From: an uncultured Bacteroidota bacterium
Lineage (GTDB): Bacteria; Bacteroidota; Bacteroidia; Bacteroidales; UBA12077
DNA length: 64,000 nucleotides
Direction of reading: 5' to 3'
Assembly: GCA_913055635.1 (NCBI GenBank)
Contig: CAJXLK010000002.1
Span: forward strand, 1 to 64,000
Shown here: positions 44,460 through 53,382 of the stretch, piece by piece
Position numbering within the stretch: the first letter of the stretch is position 1
Layout of the letters: every line of letters begins with the position of its first letter
Program-made: the position numbers and the translations under genes
The notes under the pieces: model-generated
What the model was told of the DNA's origin: nothing
Databases searched by the model: none
Seen by the model: the letters and a program-made list of their open reading frames with translations, nothing else

Positions 44460-46751
44460 TTATCGACGCAGGTCTTTGGCTGCCTTAACCATGTTTTGGA
44501 GGGCTGGCAGGGCTTCATCCCACTTTCGTGTCTTGAGCCCGCAGTCGGGATTGACCCAGATCTGTTGTTTGGGTATTACCTTTACCGCTTTTTTTAGCAG
44601 GTTTTCCATTTCAGATGCGGAAGGGACCCTGGGAGAATGGATGTCGTATACCCCCGGACCGATTTCATTGGGGTATTGATAATCGCCGAAGGCTTCCAGG
44701 AGTTCCATCTGAGATCGGGATGTTTCGATGGTGATCACATCTGCATCGAGATCGGCAATATGCTCTATGATATCATTGAACTCAGAGTAGCACATGTGGG
44801 TATGGATCTGGGTGTCATCATTCACTCCGGATGAGGCAATGCGGAAAGCTTTAACGGCCCATTGCAGGTATTGCGGCCAGTATTTTTTGCGCAGGGGCAG
44901 GCCCTCGCGGAAGGCCGGTTCGTCAATCTGGATCAGCTTGATACCGGCTTGTTCCAGGTCAGCCACCTCATCGCGGATGGCCAGTGCAATTTGGTGGGCT
45001 GTTGCATGCCGGGGCTGGTCATCTCTGGCAAAAGACCATTGAAGAAGGGTAACCGGGCCGGTCAGCATGCCTTTGACCCAATGATCGGTAAGCGATTGGG
45101 CATAAGATGACCATTCCACCGTCATCGGTTTTTTTCTTTCCACGTCGCCAAAGATGATGGGCGGTTTAACCCCACGGGTTCCGTAACTTTGAACCCAGCC
45201 GTTTTGGGTAAAGGCAAAGCCTTCGAGTTGTTCGCCGAAGTACTCGACCATATCGTTGCGTTCAAACTCGCCGTGGACAAGCACATCGAGGCCGATCTCT
45301 TCCTGTTGCCGGATGGCTTGTGCAATTAACCGGCGCAGGTGTTGTTCATACTCCCCGCGGGTAATTTCCCCCCGTCTGTACTGCCGGCGTACTTTTCTGA
45401 CCTGGCTGGTTTGAGGAAAAGACCCGATGGTGGTGGTCGGGTACTGAGGCAAATGCAGTTGATTGGCTTGTTTTTGATGCCTCTCCGGGAAAGGGTGTTT
45501 GCGGGTGGTCATATCCGGGTTAACCCCATCCATTCGCTCTTGTACGCTTTGTTTGTGGATGCGTTCCGACTTACCCCTGCTTTGAATGGCTTGGCGGTTG
45601 TTCGCGAGGGCCGATTTATACTGGTGATGTGTGGCCGGATTAGCTAATCCAGCCAGGGTTTTTACTTCATGCACTTTTTGCCGGGCAAAAGCCAGCCAGT
45701 TCTTGATCTCAGAGGGAAGATGATCTTCATCTTTTTCCAGCTCCAAGTCGTAAGGAACATGCAACAGCGAACTGGAGGGGGCGATGAAGAGTTGTTCGGG
45801 TTTCTTTTGTTCAAGGGCTTTTTGGGTCATTTGAAGCGATTGCTCCAGGTCGTTTTTCCAGACATTTCTTCCATCGATCAGGCCAAGGGAAAGGTTGAGG
45901 TTTTCCGGGGCGGATGCCAGTACATTGTCGAGTTGCTGCGGGTCACTGACCAAATCCAGGTGCAAACCCTGAACCGGCAGGGAAACAGCCAGTGAGGTGT
46001 TGTCGTGGAGCCCCTCAAAGAAGCTGGTTATCATGAGTTTCAACGACGGCAATGCTGCATGGAGCTGCTGGTAAACCTGCCGGTAAACATCCCTGGTCTT
46101 ATCATCCAGATCCAGCGAGAGAAAAGGTTCATCCAGTTGTACCCACTGAGCCCCGGCCTGCTGCAAGTCGGCAAGCATCTCCCGGTAAACCGGTAACAAA
46201 CGACTGATCAGATCCAGGCGGCTGAAACCCACATCCTTCTCTTTGCCCAGCAATAAAAAAGATACCGGTCCAATCATCACCGGTTTGGGCTCAAAGCCAT
46301 ATTCCTTGCCCTCTCTATATTCCCTGACCATCTTGTGCGAATGGCTGGTGAAAGTTTGATCGCTGGTAAACTCAGGCACAATGTAGTGGTAATTCGTATC
46401 AAACCATTTGGTCATTTCCATAGGGATGATGTCATGACCCCCCTGCTGATAGCCCCTGGCCATGGCAAAATACAAATCCATCGGATCCAACTCCTTTAGA
46501 ACCTGAAAACGCCGGGGAATGGCATCAACGGCAAATGCCATGTCCAGAATATGATCATAAAAGGAGAAATCATTGACCGGAACCATATCAATGCCGGCTT
46601 CCTTTTGAACCCCCCAGTTGTATTGCCGCTGCCGGCGGCCGGCTTCAACCAGTTCATCTCTTGTTATTTTGCCCGACCAGTATCGTTCACAGGCTTTTTT
46701 TATTTCCCTGTTGGCTCCTATCCGCGGATAACCTAACACATGCGTTATCAT
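44460..46751 (-). CDS. metE: Cobalamin-independent methionine synthase
   Basis: This 763-residue double-barrel enzyme transfers a methyl group from 5-methyltetrahydrofolate polyglutamate to homocysteine. The N-terminal barrel begins with HVLGYPRIGANREIKKACE. The C-terminal barrel holds the zinc site, with HTHMCYSEF (His and Cys ligands), a Glu in ITIETSRSQMELL, and NPDCGLKTR (last Cys). Full length. A GC-richer linker between barrels (about 390-440) is charged and repetitive. The start is preceded by AAAGGAGG with ideal spacing, unusually strong for Bacteroidota. An inverted repeat 73-88 bp upstream is a possible operator. No riboswitch is recognisable. Confidence 0.97.
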   Translation of the reverse strand: MITHVLGYPRIGANREIKKACERYWSGKITRDELVEAGRRQRQYNWGVQKEAGIDMVPVNDFSFYDHILDMAFAVDAIPRRFQVLKELDPMDLYFAMARGYQQGGHDIIPMEMTKWFDTNYHYIVPEFTSDQTFTSHSHKMVREYREGKEYGFEPKPVMIGPVSFLLLGKEKDVGFSRLDLISRLLPVYREMLADLQQAGAQWVQLDEPFLSLDLDDKTRDVYRQVYQQLHAALPSLKLMITSFFEGLHDNTSLAVSLPVQGLHLDLVSDPQQLDNVLASAPENLNLSLGLIDGRNVWKNDLEQSLQMTQKALEQKKPEQLFIAPSSSLLHVPYDLELEKDEDHLPSEIKNWLAFARQKVHEVKTLAGLANPATHHQYKSALANNRQAIQSRGKSERIHKQSVQERMDGVNPDMTTRKHPFPERHQKQANQLHLPQYPTTTIGSFPQTSQVRKVRRQYRRGEITRGEYEQHLRRLIAQAIRQQEEIGLDVLVHGEFERNDMVEYFGEQLEGFAFTQNGWVQSYGTRGVKPPIIFGDVERKKPMTVEWSSYAQSLTDHWVKGMLTGPVTLLQWSFARDDQPRHATAHQIALAIRDEVADLEQAGIKLIQIDEPAFREGLPLRKKYWPQYLQWAVKAFRIASSGVNDDTQIHTHMCYSEFNDIIEHIADLDADVITIETSRSQMELLEAFGDYQYPNEIGPGVYDIHSPRVPSASEMENLLKKAVKVIPKQQIWVNPDCGLKTRKWDEALPALQNMVKAAKDLRR

Positions 46752-47164
46752 AACAGCCTCCTTTGCTTATTTGATGGATCTTTCCCTGGATTATAAATGA
46801 TATGGACTCAATTTTTAATATCGGTTGATCTTGATCAACATGTTTTCAGTTTCTAGATTTTTTATTGGCCGGATGCATTTAACTTTAACCCGCCCTGGGG
46901 ACTATCCCTGTTCTACATACATGTTAACCATCTGCTGACATTTCATTCAACATCTTTTACTACATATGAACCCTTTTTTTGTTGAATGGAATGGGCTGAT
47001 TTTTAAATGGCCTTGTTGAATGGCTGAACTAAAAGGCGAAAAGGTGGAAAAATGTTGGGAGCTGTTATTTTAAATGGCTGACGAAATGGATGCCCTTAAT
47101 TCTGGGATAGGAACCAGGCATAAGGTCATTAATGGGCATAATGCAATTCAAGGGGTGGGAAGGC
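46752..47164. other. Leader and promoter region of metE
   Basis: This 410-bp region on the minus-strand side of metE is AT-rich with no gene. It contains the inverted repeat at 46824-46839. I looked for the conserved cores of SAM and cobalamin riboswitches and did not recognise any. Confidence 0.45.
46824..46839. promoter_or_regulatory. Inverted repeat upstream of metE
   Basis: GTTGATC and GATCAAC are separated by TT, a perfect 7-bp palindrome about 75 bp before the metE start. The symmetry fits an operator for a dimeric regulator of methionine synthesis, but the regulator is unknown. Confidence 0.4.
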
Positions 47165-48031
47165 TTAGATAAATTTCTGCAACAAGCCTTTGTTGGGGGC
47201 TTTTTTAAGTTTGCGCAGGGCGATGTTTTTAATTTGGCGTACCCTCTCCTTGGAAAGTTTCATGTTCCCGGCAATTTCGCCAAGGGAGAGTTTGATTTTG
47301 CCGTTTAATCCAAAGAAATGTTCTACGATCATCGTTTCCTTTGGGGTGAGAGAAGTAAGGGCTGAATTGATCTCTTTCTGCAGCGATTCGGTGAGCAGGC
47401 CATTATCCGGGGCCGGGTTGTTGGTGGGTACGATAAAATCGATCAAATTGCCTTTGTCTTCATCCTGGCCTTTTACCGGGGCATCGAGTGACTGGTGGCG
47501 GTTTTTGATGTGATGGGCCACCGCGACCATTTCTTCACTCATTTTAGCCTCCCGGGCGATCTCTTCATCGGAAGGTTCCCGTTCATATTTTTGTTCCAGT
47601 TCGGCAGCGGCCCGGTTGACCTTGTTGATGTTGGCAATTTTATTCAGAGGCAGGCGAACAATGCGGCACTGTTCACCAATGGCCTGGATGATGGCCTGGC
47701 GGATCCACCATACGGCATAGGAAATGAATTTGAAGCCCCGGGTTTCATCAAAGCGCCGTGCTGCCCGGATGAGTCCAAGGTTGCCTTCGTTGATCAAATC
47801 CTGAAGGCTCAGGCCACGACCCTGGTATTGCTTGGCGACGGATACCACGAATCGCAGATTGGCCAGGGTAAGCCTTTCCAGGGCCTTTTCATCCCCCTGT
47901 TTGATCAGCCGTGTCAGCTCCACTTCCTCCTGAGCCGAGAGCAACTCGTACTTGCTGATGTCATGGAAATATTTATCTATTGAGTCCTGACCCCGGTCAG
48001 TGACCTGCTTGGAAATGATTAATTGTCTCAT
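47165..48031 (-). CDS. RNA polymerase sigma-70 factor, RpoD/SigA family
   Basis: The ATG at 48031 gives the family start MRQLIISKQVTDRGQDSIDK and is preferred over 48070. The 288-residue length is that of short Bacteroidota sigma factors. Region 2 is highly conserved (NLRFVVSVAKQYQGRGLSLQ, NEGNLGLIRAARRFDETRG, YAVWWIRQAIIQAIGEQ). Region 4 is more divergent: LSLGEIAGNMKLSKERVRQI instead of the usual LTLEEIGxxFxLTRERVRQI. This may be the housekeeping factor or a second, RpoD-like group 2 factor; the drift in region 4 favours the latter. It sits upstream of metE in the same direction but 413 bp away. Confidence 0.9.
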   Translation of the reverse strand: MRQLIISKQVTDRGQDSIDKYFHDISKYELLSAQEEVELTRLIKQGDEKALERLTLANLRFVVSVAKQYQGRGLSLQDLINEGNLGLIRAARRFDETRGFKFISYAVWWIRQAIIQAIGEQCRIVRLPLNKIANINKVNRAAAELEQKYEREPSDEEIAREAKMSEEMVAVAHHIKNRHQSLDAPVKGQDEDKGNLIDFIVPTNNPAPDNGLLTESLQKEINSALTSLTPKETMIVEHFFGLNGKIKLSLGEIAGNMKLSKERVRQIKNIALRKLKKAPNKGLLQKFI

Positions 48032-48187
48032 TGTACCATTGATAAAATAAAGTTTATTTAAACACTCCATTACCCCTTTACCGGTTCAAGATCTGGGTAT
48101 CAGGTAGGGTGTGGGAACAGAAAACTTTTTTGTAAGGGCTTTCAGCCTTTTTTCTTCTATAAGTCCACCCTTATAAGTCCGTCGGGA

Positions 48188-48457
48188 CTATGATTTTCTT
48201 CTGTTGTAATTATTCTTTTTTGGTTTGGCAATGTTCACCCGGATATGCCGCCCGTCAACCTCCTGGCTGTTGAGGTGCTGTATGGCTTTCCTGCCTTCAT
48301 CGTCATTCTTCATCTCCACAAAACCATATCCTTTACTGTCGCCCGTTTCCTTATCGGTAATGATCCTGGCTGAAGCAACTTCGCCGTACTTTTCGAAGGT
48401 TTTTCTAAGTTTGTCTTCGTCTACCGTGTAATTTAAATTGCCAATGTAGATGTTCAT
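48188..48457 (-). CDS. Small RNA-binding protein with one RRM
   Basis: This 89-residue protein is a single RNA recognition motif. RNP2 is NIYIGNLNY and RNP1 is SKGYGFVEM, both with the aromatic residues that stack on RNA bases. A short basic tail (KPKKNNYNRRKS) follows. Such proteins are common in Bacteroidota and Cyanobacteria; some act as global RNA-binding regulators. It lies 156 bp upstream of the sigma factor in the same direction. Confidence 0.93.
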   Translation of the reverse strand: MNIYIGNLNYTVDEDKLRKTFEKYGEVASARIITDKETGDSKGYGFVEMKNDDEGRKAIQHLNSQEVDGRHIRVNIAKPKKNNYNRRKS

Positions 48458-48738
48458 GGTTTTGGTCTTTGGAATAAAAAGTTAAAGTTCAGACAAAAAT
48501 CCGGTGCTATAAGTTCAACTCCAAATCAGGTTGATTTATTGCGATCCCATCATTAAATAAGGATACATCTCATCATTCAGGGGTTTGAGGTTGATTATGC
48601 CGCCGGTTGATTCTTTGAACCTGACTGCCCGATATATTTTTAGGGGTCAGGATCCCGGTATGGAAACCTATAAAGGTAATGATTTTTTTTGACAATATGA
48701 AGCGTTTGTATAAAGGGAAGAAAGAGGGTAATGTGGGG
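48458..48738. other. Intergenic region, nothing recognised
   Basis: About 280 bp between two minus-strand genes. AT-rich, no gene or clear hairpin seen. It should hold the promoter of the RRM gene. Confidence 0.4.
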
Positions 48739-49392
48739 TTATTGTTCAATCAGGGTGGGCAGTTGATTGATCCGCTTTTGGGTTTTTGACGAATAAAAAG
48801 GTTGGGTTAATTTTGGGTAGAGTTTTCCGGGAAATGCCTTTTCAATGGCCTGAAGGCTTTTTAGTCCGAAGATAGAAGCAATGGCGATGGGATCGGTTCG
48901 CCAGTAGGTATGGCCTTCATAGAATCCGTAGCGCATGATGTATTGGGGTTCAATTTCCACGGTATTGATGGTGGTAAGGGATTTTTTGAGCCGTTTAAAT
49001 TTTTCGGGCGACAGGTGGGCGTATTTTTCTTCGAGCCAATGGGCTTCCTGCTCATTCATTTCGCGCTGAAGGGTAATGTGAAAACCGCCTTCAATGTTGT
49101 CATTAAAAATGGATTTTTGGCCACCTTTGGTGTCTTCAGCGTCCACATAGATTTGTTTGCCGTTGTAATAAAACCGGGAGATATTTTCCCATCGGTGGCG
49201 GGTCACCGCGATGATGAATTCCTGTTGGTCGGTGGTGGTAAAAGGAGATGCCAGCCGGGGGAAGTGATCGTTTACCTCCGGGTAAAGCCGGTAAGGCAAT
49301 GTATCCAAAAGGATGGGCCGGGCCTGCGTTTTTCCCCCAGTGGTTAGTACCACAAGCGCCCAAAAGACAGCTATTTGCACAATATTTTTCAT
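48739..49392 (-). CDS. Exported protein of unknown function
   Basis: This 217-residue protein has a signal peptide ending in KTQARP and no later membrane helix. The mature part contains PFTTTDQQEFIIAVTRHRWEN, a helical acidic stretch (REMNEQEAHWLEEKYAHLSP) and ALEIEP-like strands around EPQYIMRYGFYEGHTYWR. I do not recognise a family. The alternating strands and helices suggest a small periplasmic alpha/beta domain. It stands alone between the RRM gene and the divergent histidine kinase gene. Confidence 0.62.
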   Translation of the reverse strand: MKNIVQIAVFWALVVLTTGGKTQARPILLDTLPYRLYPEVNDHFPRLASPFTTTDQQEFIIAVTRHRWENISRFYYNGKQIYVDAEDTKGGQKSIFNDNIEGGFHITLQREMNEQEAHWLEEKYAHLSPEKFKRLKKSLTTINTVEIEPQYIMRYGFYEGHTYWRTDPIAIASIFGLKSLQAIEKAFPGKLYPKLTQPFYSSKTQKRINQLPTLIEQ

Positions 49393-49754
49393 GGTTTTTG
49401 TAAGTTACGAAAAATGATCGTTGGGCGCCAATACGAAATTTTTTACCCGGGTCTCTTCAGACATCGACATATTGAATAAGGTATTTGCCGGAGTGCCTGG
49501 CCTTTGAAATGTTGCAAAACATTTGGTCAATGAATCTCTCTCTATAAATTACTACAACCCTGCATCATTTTTTGCGTAAAAAAATCATAAAAATTATAGT
49601 TTGTTGACAGTCAACATATTAATTACGTGTTGTTTTCCCGATCCATTCATGGGTGAATGGTTTTACCTGAACCAGGATTTTGTTTGCTTCTGTACCAATT
49701 AGCATAAGTGGATTTTAAGAAGTTTAGATTTTAGAATGCTGAATTTTTGAATAT
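49393..49754. other. Divergent intergenic region, nothing recognised
   Basis: This 360-bp AT-rich spacer must contain two divergent promoters. I see no consensus box with good spacing, no hairpin and no gene. Confidence 0.4.
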
Positions 49755-51341
49755 ATGGTAAAGGATGAAAACGTAACAGAAACGATTAGGCGGGAAAATG
49801 AACAGCTAAAGCAACAATTGGCCGAGGTGCGGCAGGAGAATGAAAGGTTGAAGCAGGCTGAATGCAATGATTGTTATCGCACCATCGTGGAGCATCTCAT
49901 TGATGCATTGGTCATTCACGATTTTGATGGGACCATTCTTTTTGTCAACCAGCAAACCTGTAAATTGTTGGGATATTCGGCTCAGGGGCTTCGTGGCAGT
50001 CTCCTGACAAGTATTCATCCTTCACGGGGTCGGGAAAAGATAAGAGAAGTTATTGACCATCAGATGTGGTATGCTGAGCGGGTGATTGAGCAGGAATTGC
50101 TGGCCGCAGATGGCACGGTTATACCGGTTGAAGTTACCGTCAAAATCGTTTCCCGAGAAGGGAAGGGTCAGATTCATAGTTTTGTTCGTGATATTCGACA
50201 AAGAAAAGAGGTGGAAGCCCAATTAAGGGCAAGTGAGGAAAAGTTCAGAAGCTTTGTGGATCATTCATCTGACTCCATGTCCATAGTCGATGAGACCGGT
50301 AGGATTATTTTTGTCAATAGGGCGCATCAAATGTTAACCGGTTACAGGGAGAATGAGGTTTTGGGTTTATACATCTGGGACCTGGCATATCAATTGATGT
50401 CGGAAACCGATAAGGCCAGCTATGGTTATCAATATGTAAAACGCACCATAGCTGAATTTATCAGGAACCAGGAGGATAATCCGGATTATATGAGTCATGG
50501 CATGAGTCTGCAGAGCAGGGATGGTTCTGTTCGGTATGTTCAGGAGGTAGTCTTTTGCATTCCGGGTGAGGAGCAAGTTCGTTTTGGAGCCATCCAACGT
50601 GATGTCACTCAATTGAAGCAGCAGGAGGGGAAACTGCGGGAAGCCAACGCCACCAAGGATAAATTTTTTTCTATTATTGCCCATGACCTGAGAAATCCGT
50701 TCAACAACATTCTTGGGTTTTCTCAGTTGGCATTAAGGCACTTGCACAAGCAAAACTATAAAAAACTGGAGCAGTATTGTCGCAGCATACATGATTCGGC
50801 CTATCAAACATGGTATTTGCTGAACAACCTGCTGCATTGGTCCAGGTTGCAGCGGGGACAAATGGAGTTCAATCCCCAACCGCAATATCTTTATCACACA
50901 GTTTCAGAGGCACTTAAATTATTTCAGCCGGATCAGCAGAAGAAAGCCCTTGAGATCAGCGTAGATGTTTCTTCGAACCTGCAGGTAATAGCCGATGCGT
51001 TTATGCTGGAAACCATTTTGCGCAATCTCCTCTCCAATGCCATCAAGTACACCAATAAACAGGGACAGATTAGCGTTGAAGCATTGCAGGAAAACGGAAC
51101 TGTTCGCATTTCGGTTCAAGACGACGGCGAAGGAATGCCGGAGGAAGTGAGGCGGGCGCTTTTTCGCATGGACAGAAAGAATTCAAAGCCGGGCACCGAA
51201 GGGGAAGAAGGCACCGGCCTGGGTTTGATCCTTTGCAAGGAATTTGTCGAACAACATGGCGGTGCAATCCGGGTGGAAAGCGCTCCCCAAAGGGGCTCGA
51301 CTTTTACCTTTACCCTGCCCGGTGATGGGGAAAATCAATGA
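49755..51341 (+). CDS. Cytoplasmic PAS-PAS sensor histidine kinase
   Basis: This 528-residue kinase has no membrane helix or signal peptide. An N-terminal coiled coil (about 1-40) leads into a PAS domain (about 45-165, HLIDALVIHDFDGTILFVNQ and DIRQRKEVEAQL) and a second PAS domain (about 165-290, DSMSIVDETGRIIFVNRAHQ). The phospho-acceptor region is FFSIIAHDLRNPFNNILGFS. The ATPase domain has LRNLLSNAIKYTNKQG, VQDDGEGMP and GTGLGLILCKEFVEQHGG, all intact. It probably senses an internal signal. A LytTR regulator follows 354 bp later in the same direction and may be its partner, though LytTR regulators more often pair with LytS-type kinases. Confidence 0.93.
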   Translation: MVKDENVTETIRRENEQLKQQLAEVRQENERLKQAECNDCYRTIVEHLIDALVIHDFDGTILFVNQQTCKLLGYSAQGLRGSLLTSIHPSRGREKIREVIDHQMWYAERVIEQELLAADGTVIPVEVTVKIVSREGKGQIHSFVRDIRQRKEVEAQLRASEEKFRSFVDHSSDSMSIVDETGRIIFVNRAHQMLTGYRENEVLGLYIWDLAYQLMSETDKASYGYQYVKRTIAEFIRNQEDNPDYMSHGMSLQSRDGSVRYVQEVVFCIPGEEQVRFGAIQRDVTQLKQQEGKLREANATKDKFFSIIAHDLRNPFNNILGFSQLALRHLHKQNYKKLEQYCRSIHDSAYQTWYLLNNLLHWSRLQRGQMEFNPQPQYLYHTVSEALKLFQPDQQKKALEISVDVSSNLQVIADAFMLETILRNLLSNAIKYTNKQGQISVEALQENGTVRISVQDDGEGMPEEVRRALFRMDRKNSKPGTEGEEGTGLGLILCKEFVEQHGGAIRVESAPQRGSTFTFTLPGDGENQ

Positions 51342-51695
51342 AAATATACAGCCTCGCTAACGATAATTTGCTGATTCAATTATGACCAGCCGCTGCCATT
51401 TTTTGATCAATTGATTCCTGTGATGTTTGAATGGCGTATCCGATTGGTGTAGCCAACCTCCTTTTTTCTTAACTGTTGGGAGCACAAGGGTGTTTTTATT
51501 TTTAAGCCATCCCTGGCTTCCTGTAGGGCATTGGAAGGGTGGCTTGAATCCCCTTTAAATGGTTTTTTAATGTTGCCCGGGATGCAAAAGACGATTTTTT
51601 TTATTGGCCCCCGGTTTTTGTTGGGGGTCTGCTTTTTTATATTTTTATAATGGAGGTTTGCTAACTGTTGAACCGAAGTAACCGGATTTGTCCTT
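51342..51695. other. Spacer between kinase and LytTR regulator
   Basis: No gene. Around 51605-51640 a GGCCCCCGG...GGGGGTC hairpin followed by a T-rich stretch may end the kinase transcript. The LytTR promoter should lie just after it. Confidence 0.45.
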
Positions 51696-52439
51696 ATGTA
51701 TAAAAGTAGCATTCATACCATTTTGGTGGACGACGAAGCCCATGCGCTTGATGCCCTTGAAAATTTATTGGGTTTTTATCCTGATATTCAGATCATAAAT
51801 AAAATTACGGATCCCGCCCATGCAATCCGGGCCATTCATGCACATCAGCCGGATTTGCTGTTTTTGGATATTCAGATGCCTGGATTGGATGGTTTTCAGC
51901 TCCTGGAAGCCATTAACCCGCTGGAAGCAGATCCTTCTGTTATTTTTACCACCTCTTACGATGAGTATGCCATACGGGCCATTCGATATGCTGCCTTTGA
52001 TTATTTGTTGAAACCCGTTGAGATTCGTGAGCTGGCCAATGCCATTGACCGGTTCAAGAACAATTACAGGGAAAGTTCTCCCGCTGGGAAGTACGCCTCA
52101 GCGGACTATGATTGCCCTCCAAAAATCAAGTTTAATACCCAGGCCGGCACCATTTTGTTGCGTCCGGATGAAATTGTTTACATTCAAGCCCAGGGCAATT
52201 ATTCACGGCTCTGCTTAAATGATCAAAAGCACGAACTGGTTTCCATGAATATTGGTAAGTTGGAAGATCAACTCTCCAGGCCTCCTTTTTTCCGGGTGAG
52301 CCGCTCTGCCATCATCAATTCCCGGTATCTTCAAAAAATTGACCATAAAAACAAGCAATGTCATTTGGTCTGTGATGGAAATACCTATGAACTATCAATC
52401 AGCAAAAACCGCATCAGGGTATTGGAGCAACAAGTTTAA
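51696..52439 (+). CDS. LytTR-family response regulator
   Basis: This 247-residue protein has a receiver domain (about 5-120, HTILVDDEAHALDALENLL, phospho-acceptor in LLFLDIQMPGLDGFQLLEA) and a C-terminal LytTR DNA-binding domain (about 145-245, IKFNTQAGTILLRPDEIVYI, then LSRPPFFRVSRSAIINSRYL). Phosphorylation is expected to drive DNA binding. The 3' end overlaps the start of the C59-type hydrolase by about 50 bp in another frame, an unusually long overlap, so the two genes are likely coupled. Confidence 0.94.
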   Translation: MYKSSIHTILVDDEAHALDALENLLGFYPDIQIINKITDPAHAIRAIHAHQPDLLFLDIQMPGLDGFQLLEAINPLEADPSVIFTTSYDEYAIRAIRYAAFDYLLKPVEIRELANAIDRFKNNYRESSPAGKYASADYDCPPKIKFNTQAGTILLRPDEIVYIQAQGNYSRLCLNDQKHELVSMNIGKLEDQLSRPPFFRVSRSAIINSRYLQKIDHKNKQCHLVCDGNTYELSISKNRIRVLEQQV

Positions 52440-53382
52440 ATACTTCATCAGCCTGTGGTTTATTGTTATTGCTGTAGGCATCGATAAACCCCTCCAGGGA
52501 TGTACTTCATTCTGTATAAAAGAGGGAAAGCATCTGTTGTTGGCCAAAAATCTGGACTGGCCGATAAATGACGGGTTGATCCTGATCAATAAAAGGGGGC
52601 TGAAAAAAACCGCATATATTCAGGATTCAAACAAGCTGGTATGGACTTCGAGATATGGAAGTATTACTTTTAATCAGTTTGGGAAAGAATTTCCCCTTGG
52701 AGGGATGAATGAAAAAGGACTGGTCATTGAAGAACTCAATTCCTGGGGAAAGATACCGGATGATGACCAGGCATACCGGGTTAATGAATTTCAATGGGTT
52801 CAGTATTGCCTGGACAATTTTTCCACCATCGGGGAAATCATTGCGTTGGGAGACAGCATTTTGCCGAAGATTATGCTGGTCCACCTCCATTACATCATCA
52901 CGGACCGCAACGGAAATTCCCTGGTTGTAGAGCATCATGGTGACAAATCCCGGTTCATTTACGGGGAAGACCTCCCATACCCCATCTTAAGCAACAACCA
53001 TTATCAACAATCTTTGAATTATATCAAAAATTATAAGGGTTTTGGAGGAGATCTCAAGGTAAGGTCCAATTCTTCCGGAGAACGTTTTGTGAAAGTGGCT
53101 TCTTTGCTTAAAGCAATAGAGCCGCACCCCCAAATGAAAGAAACGGCTTTTTCCGTGCTTGATTCCGTAAGCCAGGATGATACCCAATGGAGCATTGTCT
53201 ATGATATTGGCCATAAAACGATACATTTTAGAACGGCAGGGGATCAAAAGATGAAGTCCATCCGACTGGACCGGTTTGATTTTTCTTGCAAAACCCCGGT
53301 CTTGTATGCGGATGTAAATGCTAAAGCTACCTCCTGCGGTAGGGCAATGACCATTAGCTGTTATGCCGGGGTGGTGAATTAA
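52387..53382 (+). CDS. Linear amide C-N hydrolase, family C59 (choloylglycine hydrolase-like)
   Basis: The ORF begins at 52339, deep inside the regulator gene. The ATG at 52387 gives a signal-like N-terminus (KFKYFISLWFIVIAVG) ending at a Cys in LQGCTSFCIKEG, and is preferred; 52375 is also possible. In this Ntn-hydrolase family (bile salt hydrolases, penicillin V acylases, N-acylethanolamine amidases) that Cys becomes the N-terminal nucleophile. LLLAKNLDWPIND, GGMNEKGLVIEELN and NGNSLVVEHH are further family motifs. It is probably exported, and the substrate is unknown. The overlap with the LytTR gene suggests that the regulator controls its own downstream hydrolase. Confidence 0.83.
   Translation: MNYQSAKTASGYWSNKFKYFISLWFIVIAVGIDKPLQGCTSFCIKEGKHLLLAKNLDWPINDGLILINKRGLKKTAYIQDSNKLVWTSRYGSITFNQFGKEFPLGGMNEKGLVIEELNSWGKIPDDDQAYRVNEFQWVQYCLDNFSTIGEIIALGDSILPKIMLVHLHYIITDRNGNSLVVEHHGDKSRFIYGEDLPYPILSNNHYQQSLNYIKNYKGFGGDLKVRSNSSGERFVKVASLLKAIEPHPQMKETAFSVLDSVSQDDTQWSIVYDIGHKTIHFRTAGDQKMKSIRLDRFDFSCKTPVLYADVNAKATSCGRAMTISCYAGVVN

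Noticed and set aside
46752-47164. SAM or cobalamin riboswitch before metE
   Set aside because: Expected from the gene but none of the conserved core sequences could be recognised.
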